From the NCBI RefSeq assembly GCF_019649055.1, contig NW_026570223.1, forward strand, positions 3,038,001 through 3,102,000: DNA of 64,000 bases, given 5' to 3'. The notes under the pieces were generated by a model. That model had not been told where the DNA came from. It worked only from the letters and a program-made list of their open reading frames with translations, and searched no databases. The stretch is from Paramacrobiotus metropolitanus. Its lineage: Eukaryota > Tardigrada > Eutardigrada > Parachela > Macrobiotidae. Positions 1-9,732 of this stretch are shown piece by piece; the stretch's first letter is position 1; every line of letters begins with the position of its first letter. A program made the position numbers and the translations under genes.

Positions 1-1301
1 ATGATCGGATAACTGCTTCAAGCGCCGGCTGGGAAAGCCATTCTCGGTGAATAAATACAAACAGTCTGGAAAACAAAGAAATGCAAGTTACAAAAACTTT
101 TAAAAATTCGAAAAACAAATCCGAAAAATTTGACACAAATACAGTTTTTAATGATTAGATCAACACACACATTATTATCGATGGATTCAAAATAATAATA
201 TGTCCTGCGAATTTTAGTGCTCGTGCACAGTACTGTAACGACAGCAGTAAACATCGTAAGCAGGGAAAAGTCTCAAAGCAAAGCAGTGAACCACACACAA
301 AAAATATACGATACGAATTGATAATTTCTTCTAGATACTAAAAATATACATTGGAGTCAATTTCGGTCCCCATTGCATATTGTGTTTACAAATTACAACA
401 AAATGTTCATGGTCCAACGCAAAAGGAAATCAAAAAGTTTTTCTCTTTTATACTTATTAAAAATAATACTACACTATTACTGAAGAATTTTAGCGAGGTT
501 TAATAAGCTGAAATAAACAAAATATAGAAAGTCGTTTCAAGAGTAAGTAATTACTCGGTGTTTAGAGACTGGTTTGCAGCCTATCATCCTTCTGTGTACT
601 GGTACGTATATTTTATCGTTTTGTACAAGCGCAGACCAACTCAGTCGACGCGCTACCCACTAACCTCCTCCTAATCCCCCCGAAACTTTGGCCAACTGGA
701 TCACCAAGGATAACTGCAAACATAACTGAGTTTTTCCAGCTCCGGCCGGCCCACACACTTCCAGGATGCGTCCATGGGGAAAGCCACCGCGAAAGAAATG
801 GTCGAGCTTCGGGCATCCGCTGGTGAAACGCTTCTGCGCTGCTTCCAGATGCGACGATACTGCCTTGAGAATCGACACATCAATCACACGGACCATCTAA
901 GCGAATTACTACCCTGAAAATTTTCTGGTATTTATTTATCTTCTCACACTGATTACACGACTCTAGTTTTTCTGCAGTGGCTTTGGACAACACTTCGCAC
1001 AATTCACGTTCTGTCAGGCCGCAATCCTTCAGCTCCTGCTTCGTGAATTTCCACAGATCACGCAAGGAGGTGATCTTCACTGAAACACAAGGAGATCAGG
1101 ACCCACAGGGAATTCTGTTGGACAATAATAGTAAAGCAAATCAATTACGATACTTCGATGGAGAATTCTCAAGGATTCGGGTGGTAGGTCGAGTGCGCAA
1201 ACAGGATCATTGAGGTTTCGCTGAACTTGTGGCAGCTTCATTTGATCGTCCGTTCTGCGACGATCGGATGACATAATATCCGTAGACTGGGACGAAGCCA
1301 T
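1..1301 (-). CDS. XRCC3: XRCC3-like RAD51 paralogue (5' part, runs off the window)
   Basis: This is a RecA/RAD51-family ATPase of homologous recombination repair in the nucleus. Exon 1 (1154-1301, ATG at 1301) and exon 2 (from 1079) join in phase 1 and give an N-terminal helix-hairpin-helix-like region, seen as ITSLRDLWKFTKQELKDCGL. Exon 3 (to 665) holds the Walker A loop GPAGAGKT preceded by GCPKLDHFFRGGFPHG. Exon 4 (65 to beyond base 1) reads YLFTENGFPSRRLKQLSDH. The spacing and the FTE-x-x-FP-x-RRL motif fit XRCC3 better than RAD51, DMC1 or the other paralogues. The exon 2/3 junction is uncertain: a GTGAG donor at 947 and an AG at 843-842 keep frame, but other splices are possible. The 0.6 kb intron 3 (66-664) looks empty. 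The Walker B half lies outside the window. Family call is firm; the exact paralogue is likely. Confidence 0.82.
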
Positions 1302-2030
1302 AATTCAAGAAGAATGTTACAAAAAGCACGTAATGTCCCTCAATATTCGAGGAAATTCGTCGTTATCTTTCTAGCTTGATCGTGCAGCTCGAGGAAACGT
1401 TTCGGTTCTTACAGCAGTGACAAAATCTACCATAGGTCTGTGTGATGAAACAATCTGGCGTGAAACAGGTGACGAGTACAATGGAGCGTTGTCTAATATA
1501 ATACCGCCATCTCAGGGGGTAGACGAAACGGAAATCCTTATTGTACTTATCAGCATAACGTGATTACGAAATTAAGTATTTATTCCCTTTACGGCTCCTA
1601 CGTATCGTTTACGCTAAAACTTGTCTCACAATAAGGGAAAAAAACTTCTGCATATGCTAAAATGCAAATGCTAACAAAAAAATATTATTTTGATTTAATG
1701 GATACCGAAAAAATTACGAATTCGATAAAAGACAGAAACTACAAGCACAGGTTCTGATTTTAGCACCGCCCAAATGCCAGTGGTACAAATTCCAACCGGC
1801 ACGATAACATGCACAACCGTCACAGCGCAACAAAAATCATTACTGTAAGAAACAACATAATAGTACCATGAAAATTTCCTTTACGAATGTTGTAAGACTA
1901 GAGAACAAATCAGGCTATCAAAAACGTTAACAGCAAACATCAAAAACAATTTCTCGGGATGAATGCTAGATTCTTCGCACCTTAGGTGCGAACGTCAAAA
2001 AATCGTCTCCAGTGTTTGAGTTCTGGTTTA
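1302..2030. other. Intergenic spacer between XRCC3-like and VPS45 genes
   Basis: AT-rich spacer. It must hold the promoter of the XRCC3-like gene (at its left side, reading left) and the 3' end of VPS45. I see no convincing coding frame, repeat or RNA gene in it. Confidence 0.5.
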
Positions 2031-4985
2031 CTACGGCTGATCAGCATTGAAAACCTCATCCAGGAAGCTAAAAATAAAAACCCCCTTTAAGGTTAGAAAT
2101 ACTCCAAAGAAAAAGCGAAATACAAACCTTTTTGTATTATGAACTGTTGTGCCGCCGATGACAATGCGACACATCGGATTGAGCTTGTTCAGTTCATGGA
2201 TGGAATATGCTTCTTCGTACGTGATTCCACCAAGAACGAAGATGAAAACATCCTGAGGTCTGCAAAACAGAGTGCTATCGTGTATTGCCCGTAAAACAAA
2301 ATTAAAAACTCAGCAAAATGCTGATTTTGTTGTGGCATTCTACGGCAACACAAAACGACATCATCCTTCCGAAGACTGCATCTAAATTACATTCAATACT
2401 CGTATCTTCCAATGGTTAATAGCTCTTATTGCAAGCATTACCGTTCTCTGAGCTGAACTCCGCCAAGGTATGGATACGAAGGTTCACGTAACCGTCCCTT
2501 AATCACCTGATCTACGAGATCTCTAACGAGAGGATTGTGCTGCGTGTAGATATTTTCGACGCCCTGAAAATTTTTTATTCGGAACTGTATCACCACCGCA
2601 ACCGTATTTACGACCATGGCATCAATCATGCCACCCTACGTCTTACCCGAATTCCTTTGGTAAGACGGCGCATGAATGCATCTGCGCTCACAGTTTCACT
2701 GTTAAACAAATCAGACAATCGAAAACGGGTTCCTCCAAACGAGGTTATTTTCTCTGGCAGCTGCACCCATCGTTCCGACGCTCCTTTACGGCGGAGCAAA
2801 TCCGTAAATGTATGAGAATCACGACTAGGATCCTTTTCAAAACGAAGCGTATATAACAGCACAAGTCGCAACGCATCCAGTACCGGTACTTTCGGATTCC
2901 CGATGAGCTGTCGTATTCTCTGCAAACACAAAAAAGCTTACGATACAACTCCAAGAAATAGTTGATCATTTTATAACTGCTTCATCAATAACTTCAATCA
3001 ATTCTAAAGCACAGCCTAACTTTTTTTGATAAATAACCTGAAAACAATCGGAATGGTCAAGTTGTCCAGCCACAATTTCCTGTTCTAATTCCGATATCTG
3101 AAGAAGCTCATTCTGTGCCACTAATCGCGACAATTCACCAATTACGGTCACATGCTTTGAAACAGTCCCGGAAATCTTCTTGAACTGAGGATAATTCTCG
3201 ATGAAATTCTGCAAAAACAACAGTGCTGCATTTAAAAATTCCCTCCGCTGGCCCTTGTCCCCCGCAGCGACAAACCTTCATATCAGTAATCGACTCCACT
3301 TTCGTCTGCATCTTCGCTTTGGTTTGATATTCTTCCATAAGCTGCTTAATACTTGTGGCAATTTCTCCAAAATTACTGTAGCGATTGGTTGCATAAAATT
3401 CATCCTGTTCACCACTGAGAACGACTTCCTGCATCTCCCGGGAAACATTCGGCACATCCGCAAGGCTGACACGATTGTTATGAATGCCTAATAATTCGTG
3501 CACCATCGCTTGGTATGTCCACTACAAATACACCATACATCTCTGTTATATTCCATACATTTTGCGCCACATTTTTTCCACAACTGAAATGGTGGTGATT
3601 CCAACGCTCAATACAAAAACTTCTAGCGAAGAAAACCATCACAATTATAATAAATCGTTGTCCAAGAATTACCTGGTTTAAAAGCGGTGTGACAGAATCT
3701 TCACGTCGATCGAGGATAAGAAGTACAGACTGCGGCGCACCAGAAGGCCGGAAATCAAAAAGTGACGATTCTTTTGCCATAAGCTGCCGAATGCGTTCAG
3801 CTAATCGATGTGCCATTTCTGATGAGTTTTGATAGCGGATGAGCGGAGCTTTTTGCAGGGCCAACAGAACAGAACTCAATCCCTGCATCACACGATTCAG
3901 TGTCTCTGGAATCCAGTTATACTGATGGTATATGTTGGAAATATTAAGGCTAAACACGTGGGGACTGATAGCAATATAATCTCCATAAAATTCCTGCAAA
4001 AAGTGAAGAGAACCTTAAACAACCCAAATATTATCAAAAACGAACAACAAAACCGGATTATGCCAAAGAAAATCAGACAATTAAAGTTCTTAAAAAACTT
4101 TACACATGAGCCCAACAATGCTTTACGATATTTTGATTAAGAACTGCGCAAATCGTTAAATGCATAATGCATCAGAATGTACGACAACAACCATAATCTT
4201 ATTGTTACAAAAATCGTTTTATACATACTTGAATTTCTTTGACGATTTCCTGTTCATCGCACTCCGCCAGCTGTTTAATATCCGTTTTGGGGATGATGTT
4301 ACTGAAATCTGTAACAAAGGCCGAGCATGAGAAATCGTCGCACTTGTCACTTGTGTTTTGCAGAAAACAAGCGAACTCACAAACGTAGTAGCTGCCATAT
4401 TTGGGAAACTTAAATTCATGGCACAGATTATCCACATTCTCCCTTGTCGGGCGCAAGAAAACGATGCATTTCAAATGCTTCATAGGTTCACGGCTGCCTC
4501 CACCGTCGATACGCTCAAATAAATACATTTCCTTCCGAAGAAGTTCCGATTGTGCGTAGACTACGCTGACCATGGAAATCTGTGACAAACAAAATTTCAT
4601 TCAGCAAACTCGCGCTTCGTTGCTCAGTCGAAATTCCGTTCTTGTGAACACGTATGAGTAATTTCGTTCCATTAGTGTAAGATTTATTCCAAGAAAACAT
4701 ATCAGTGATAAGTAGATACCCAAGCGCGGAAAAATCTGCCAGACTGACATCTAAAACAATTTACACTTAACTGTTATTTACTTATTTTTATAGCTACACT
4801 GCTGCTACAGTAAGCATCTGTTCAAGTGGGTTTTAAAACGGAAAACCGTGCAATTTTCTATACTCTAATTTTTTGCTTACGGTTTCTTTGTCCATCAGCA
4901 TAACTTTCATTCCGGGTCCTGATTCTTCGATCATTTTGTCGATATACATCCGCACTGCCAGGAGTATATCCATTTTTGCGATCAT
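2031..4985 (-). CDS. VPS45: VPS45, Sec1/Munc18-family vesicle fusion protein
   Basis: Complete gene of ten exons, about 561 residues (human VPS45 is about 570). SM proteins clasp syntaxin-type SNAREs; VPS45 acts at the trans-Golgi/early endosome. Exons by phase: 4881-4985, 4381-4579, 4229-4308, 3673-3993, 3276-3521, 3038-3208, 2647-2919, 2442-2563, 2128-2259, 2031-2067. Diagnostic stretches are [72 protein letters not shown] and GGTTVHN, all collinear with VPS45 rather than Munc18, Sly1 or VPS33. Introns are 60-300 bp with clean GT-AG ends. Two in-frame ATGs lie at 4985 and 4973; the second fits the family start ([15 protein letters not shown]) best. Stop TAG is at 2031-2033. No break was found. 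The window also encodes VTI1B, an endosomal SNARE of the same pathway. Confidence 0.95.
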
Positions 4986-5332
4986 TAGGATGAACTCCCT
5001 CAAAGGTATTTGTTGGAAATCAGAACACGACTGAGAGCGTGACAGACATTCGCAAACCGCTTAAACAATTTCACAGCCAACCGGGTAATTATGATATTCT
5101 TCGAGCTAACAAACAAAAAGAAAGATTGTGATACTCGAAAATAGCGAAAATAGTAAACTGCTTTAATCACATACAAACTAATATGCCATATGTTTCTGAA
5201 TTCTGATGCCGAGTAAAAATTGCAAAATGCAAAACGATAACCAGCGGAAAACGAAATGCCTGGTTAACAAGTGGCTGGCAACCTTGCCCAGCCTCGGTCC
5301 ACTGATCCACAGCTGCTCGTGTATAAGGTGTA

Positions 5333-6406
5333 CGAGGACGAGCTTAGTACATGTGATAGACAAAAAAACTAGCGAGAGAATCTGATAACCATGCCCGGCC
5401 CGTGCAACACGGGCAACCACCCAGGTTTGTCAGTGCTGGTAAACACATCACATTTAATACAAATAATCACCCCAGTAATACCGCACACTTTATTTCTTAC
5501 AGTAAAACTTTGACTTTGTAGAACCACATGTGAAATTTCAGAGGACTCACTTTTTACCCATTCTGAAAGATTTTTTAATTTTAGTCGGAGTATTTGTCAC
5601 ATCGCTAAGTCCGCTACGAGTGTTTCTTTTTCGCTCATTTTTCTGCAGCAGTTTTTCTGCTTCCCGCTGCTCGAGCGCTGCGATTACTTTACTGTCCGTC
5701 GCAATAAGCCCTGCTTTGGCGCGCAGACGAGAATCTTTAAGTTTTCTCTTTTTCTGAGGATGAGCGCTCATGAAATTATGGTGCCAATCTGCAGCCACTT
5801 TGTCAGCTGCAACCGATGGAAGAAAACCTTCTGCTTTAGAGATTGTGAACGCCACAATCTCTTCTATCTGTCCTTCAGTCAAAAGTGGAATTTTTCGAAG
5901 ATTTGTGCGTATAACTTCCAGCTCGCTCACGTATACGGTGGCATGGCAGGTTCCTCCACACAATTCTCACTCAACGGTAGGCCCGAAACAACGCTGATAC
6001 TCGCGCAAGAAGTCTCCATCGCAGGTGCAGAAAACAAACTGGCAGGTAGCCGTACGTCGGTGATATTCTCATCGTAGTACATCTCGCCAGATGGATCTTT
6101 ATATTTAGATGGTAATTTTATAACATTATTATCAAGAGCTTGGTTAATTAATGTCAGTCACTGGTTGCTGGAAATTTTGCGGAGAACCAATTATAAACAA
6201 AGTTATAAACCAAAACAAAACTCGCATTTAAATTTTAATACGAGTGTGCGTTACAGTAAATAGCAGGCCGTGTTCAGCTAACGGCTGCGTGACGGCGCGC
6301 GGCTACCGCCAGCCTAAGGTGGCTGACAGTGTTGCACAGCACGCAAATGGTTATCAGATTCTCTCGCTAGTTTTTTTGTCTATCACATGTACTAAGCTCG
6401 TCCTCG
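5333..6406. mobile_element. 1.07 kb TIR element, copy 1 (Tc1/mariner-type ends)
   Basis: The element is bounded by terminal inverted repeats of about 55 bp that start CGAGGACGAGCTTAGTACAT and are flanked by TA on both sides (5331-5332, 6407-6408), the target-site rule of the Tc1/mariner superfamily. A nearly identical copy in the opposite orientation lies at 61080-62150. I see only a few small indels between the copies, for example one T in a run near 5884 and three bases near 5751. It carries a 138-codon frame but no DDE catalytic core, so it looks non-autonomous. The near identity suggests recent movement. Confidence 0.85.
5547..5963 (-). CDS. Lysine-rich orphan frame inside TIR element copy 1
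   Basis: A 138-codon frame whose C-terminal half is very basic (AEKLLQKNERKRNTRSG, then a tail ending FRMGKK), with an acidic/hydrophobic region LTEGQIEEIVAFTISKAEG before it. A shorter frame upstream (ending AMPPYT) may be part of the same relic. I do not recognise a named family. Charge and position inside a TIR element suggest the remnant of a transposase tail or a DNA-binding accessory protein, which is inference. In copy 2 a one-base loss in a T run shifts the N-terminus, so the two copies do not encode the same protein start. It could also be a fortuitously open non-autonomous filler. Confidence 0.4.
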   Translation of the reverse strand: MCGGTCHATVYVSELEVIRTNLRKIPLLTEGQIEEIVAFTISKAEGFLPSVAADKVAADWHHNFMSAHPQKKRKLKDSRLRAKAGLIATDSKVIAALEQREAEKLLQKNERKRNTRSGLSDVTNTPTKIKKSFRMGKK

Positions 6407-6408
6407 TA

Positions 6409-6958
6409 TAGTAATTACATACTGATCGTGATTACTTACCATTACCATTAGCATGCCGCCATATCAATTAAATTAGCAATAAGTTCCGTTTTGTATTTTT
6501 TTGGTTTCTGATTGACCTTATTGTTTCCTATGCTTCGCAAGGATGTTCCCGAGGTTTTTCGCAGTTGCGCTTTTATAACCAAAGTCTGCCATTATTATTT
6601 ACTATTATCATCAGAAATAAGAATTACGTATTATCTTCTTAGCGCAACAGCTACGAATGACGAGCGATTGATTGACAAACTTTGCAAAAATCTTTTAAAC
6701 TGCGGACATATAAAATGTTCTGAATTGCAACAAGTAATTTATGGACATAACTTGCTTTGCAGCGGCCACTCGTTACACAAACTGGGTGAGCGATCGGATA
6801 TTTATTTACACCACCTAGATATGAAATGTAATTTATTGGGCAATAGCCGCCAAGATAACAATGATTGCAAGCGCCGGTACACTACGTAAAAGTTAAAATT
6901 TAAACATTAAAAAAACAACCAAAATCTCTATCTTCTCTTGGGTTAAAAGGTAACGTGC
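6409..6958. other. Spacer with no supported gene
   Basis: AT-rich DNA between the TIR element and the reverse-transcriptase relic. A 125-codon plus-strand frame at 6512-6889 resembles nothing I know and has no splice or domain support. Confidence 0.35.
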
Positions 6959-7554
6959 TCAAAACAGCTTAATGAAAGCAGTAGAACGCGCTTCTCCAGT
7001 TAAGTCTCGAATTTTACGGCCCATGAAATGCAACAGTTCACTGAAAGCGGGGCCAAATACTCCCAACGTCTCAATCACTAAAGGATAAAAAAGTTTCCAT
7101 TTTCCACAAACGAATATGTCCGGCGCTTAGCATTTTCTGCGAGCTGAGCCACGTATCCAGCTTTCTTCGAGCTGCCGGTGACATGCGAGTCTGCGACCGT
7201 ACACCAACTGGTTACATCCCACACCAGCGGTTTCCCTTGGCGGACAGGGATCAGCGTCATGCCGTCGGGCCTTTTTCCGTTCACACTCGATAAGCCGGTC
7301 GGTTCTAGCTGACAAGGAAAACCGGCGCTTTCGCAACAATTCCTAGCAATACTGTTCATTTCTTTATGTCGCGCCCATCGTCCCTTGGTTGACTTATTGC
7401 AGGATAACCCGTGATGTCCGTTAGTTTCTACTTGCGTGCCGCACGCAATGCAGTTGTGCGCCACTACAACCGGCAATCCAAACCGCAATGCGACACCGAT
7501 TCTGACCTCGTCGTCTCTAAGGAATGTTCCCAGACATGGAGATATGAAATACAT
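6959..7554 (-). pseudogene. Relic of RT-associated zinc-finger/nuclease domain
   Basis: This is the C-terminal part of the same reverse-transcriptase family that is encoded at 57379-59459. It reads FLRDDEVRIGVALRFG, a Cys/His cluster (C-x2-C, then GHHGLSC), GKRPDGMTLIPV and GKPLVWDVT, and then, after a frameshift near 7085, VIETLGVFGPAF and GRKIRDLTGEARS before a stop at 6959. The PDG...WDVT arrangement resembles a PD-(D/E)xK nuclease core, as in restriction-like-endonuclease retroelements. The RT domain itself is not seen upstream (7555-8000), so this is a truncated, frameshifted fragment. Divergence from the 57 kb copy is substantial, so it is an older insertion or a different subfamily. 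Confidence 0.75.
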
Positions 7555-8724
7555 AATGTCTATATGTATAGATATGGCATGTGATGTCCGGATTCTTCTG
7601 ATGCCGAAATGGTATGATGCATGCCGGAACCCAAACTTTGAGGATCTGCTGATTACGTACGACTACATTCCTAATAAAGAATTACTTTATGAATGCTCCT
7701 TGCATGTCTCCGCATTCCTGCTTTACACGGACTGTACGAGTATACTCGTATTAAATAAGAACTTATTCACTCACAAGTCAGAATGTCGCACATGAACGTC
7801 CGTTGATTAGCACCGACAACACTGGACACCTGACCATGAGCAGCCTTTAAATTTAAAGCTAGCTAAAATGATAATGAATAATAAAGAGATGAATTTTTAT
7901 TTGCGCAAGCCAGTAACACTATTACAGTTCACAAACAGAACAGGATTACAACAAAAATATAAAGAGTTTCTATATGAACGCTAATCAAGTTACTACATTT
8001 GGTGTGCTTTTGGTGCGGAGCGAAGATTTCGTGATGCTGGTTGCACCTTCTTTCGCGCATTAAAATGAAAATTACTAATTGTTTCGACATGTGCTTTATA
8101 TCTATATCGTATACAGAATACAGATATAGTTACTTATTATACTTACATATAATTATTATACTTATGACACTACTTACTTACTTACTTATTATTATACTTA
8201 CATCTGACATTACATTTGGGGAGCCGGTATTAGCTTTTCTAAAGCCTCTACTAGCTTTAAGGCATGTATGGCTATTTTGGCTTTAATCGTTTTAAAATGA
8301 GCAGTTTTTCCCTCCAAGAGCGCGCGCTCGCAAAAGCTTTTTATTTCCGCAAAATGTTTCCCTTTTTCTACCGATATCGGAAAACATACAACCTAACAAT
8401 AAGTTTGCTCGCCAGTATGTGCAACATTGCAAAAGCCGGTGCCGAGATTCTGGCAGTTTTTGTAAAAGTGTAATGTAATTTTTGTAAAAAGCACATATCG
8501 TAAAATACAGCTAGCCCTACATTCTCCATTTAATTTTTGTCGTTAATATTAATACTGCTTTACTTATTGTTGTATCTCATAGTTAGCTAAAAATGGACGG
8601 TTGTATCATCACATAATATCATGTACATTGATATATACAGTACAGTACAGTATTTTGAAAATGACTAATCGAGATCGAATTGGAATTGCGTAATTTAATT
8701 CAAGGAAAGCACTTAAGCGGCATT
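7555..8724. other. AT-rich spacer with short simple repeats
   Basis: No supportable gene. It holds a short ACTT-type tandem stretch near 8168-8190 and other low-complexity AT-rich sequence. Confidence 0.4.
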
Positions 8725-9398
8725 AGTACTACTCGACACGCACTTTAAAAGAGTTCTGTAAGATACAGAGCCGGAAGTTCTGTAATATTTTGTGACCACC
8801 CCTTATCTCTGATTGGACGCCCGAGTTAAAGTGTTCTGTATCTAAAAGGAACTCTCCTGGCTCCGTTACGATACAGAACTCGTACTTTTACCAAGTCAAA
8901 ATTATTTTTTGATGTGGATGCTCAGCCCCCGTACGTCGAAAGTCCTGTTTGTTTCTATTGAAACAATATTCCAGTTCTGCTTGTTAACTGTTTTTAGCTG
9001 CCTAAGACTGTGCATGTTTCATGATGTTTGAATTTGTATCGATGGCAACTTCGCCATAGCCGTCAGCGCAGAGCTGCGAGGAATGATAAATTCCACCTCA
9101 CCGTACTTTCCGTGCGAAGTTGTCTTTCGCTTTTTCACTAGTCATTTGATTTCTTCAACATACCACAACTTTGAAATGTCAGAAAAACAGAAAGGGAACG
9201 GCTGCAAAATTGAAATGAAAAATACATGAATTGTTGGCAAATTCGGCTACAGTAACTGGGCACTGTTTGACGCTAATGGTCTCGTTGCTCTGTAACGCTC
9301 TATAAGATTCAGTGCTGTACCATTGGTAGATTCACTTTTACAGAACTTCCGGTACTTTATGTTACAGAACTCATTTAAAGTGCGTGTCGAGTAGTACT
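8725..9398. mobile_element. MITE, about 674 bp, with about 60 bp TIRs
   Basis: The left end AGTACTACTCGACACGCACT and the inverse of the right end match for about 60 bp with a few mismatches, including a shared GAGTTCTGTAA block and CCGGAAGTTCTGTAA. No coding capacity is visible. The flanks show ATT on both sides (8722-8724, 9399-9401); alternatively the duplication is TA with ends starting GTACTACTCG. The superfamily is therefore undecided. Confidence 0.7.
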
Positions 9399-9732
9399 AT
9401 TGGTTGTACTTGTACAGTACAATAAGTAAGGACTTCTAACAAAACAAATGTTCGCTAAACTCGCATAACAAGTGCACTGTATTCGTACAAACGAGGCTCA
9501 CACTTCAACGTAGTGGCACCTATCCACATCCTACCTTACGCGAGCCGGCAATGAGTCAGTTTTTTCAAACACAAGGCGGTTTAGCCGAGTAATCAATTTC
9601 ATAGATCGCAGGAGTCTAAAGAGTACATAGTACCGTGTTTCGACCAAATTTAATGCCAGGCTTCTAAGCCGTTTTATTTCACAGGCTTCCAGTTTGGGTC
9701 CGCGTAATATTTACAAATTGTTTATTCATAAG

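Noticed and set aside
6512-6889. 125-codon plus-strand frame
   Set aside because: No similarity that I know and no exon-like boundaries; sits between two transposon relics.
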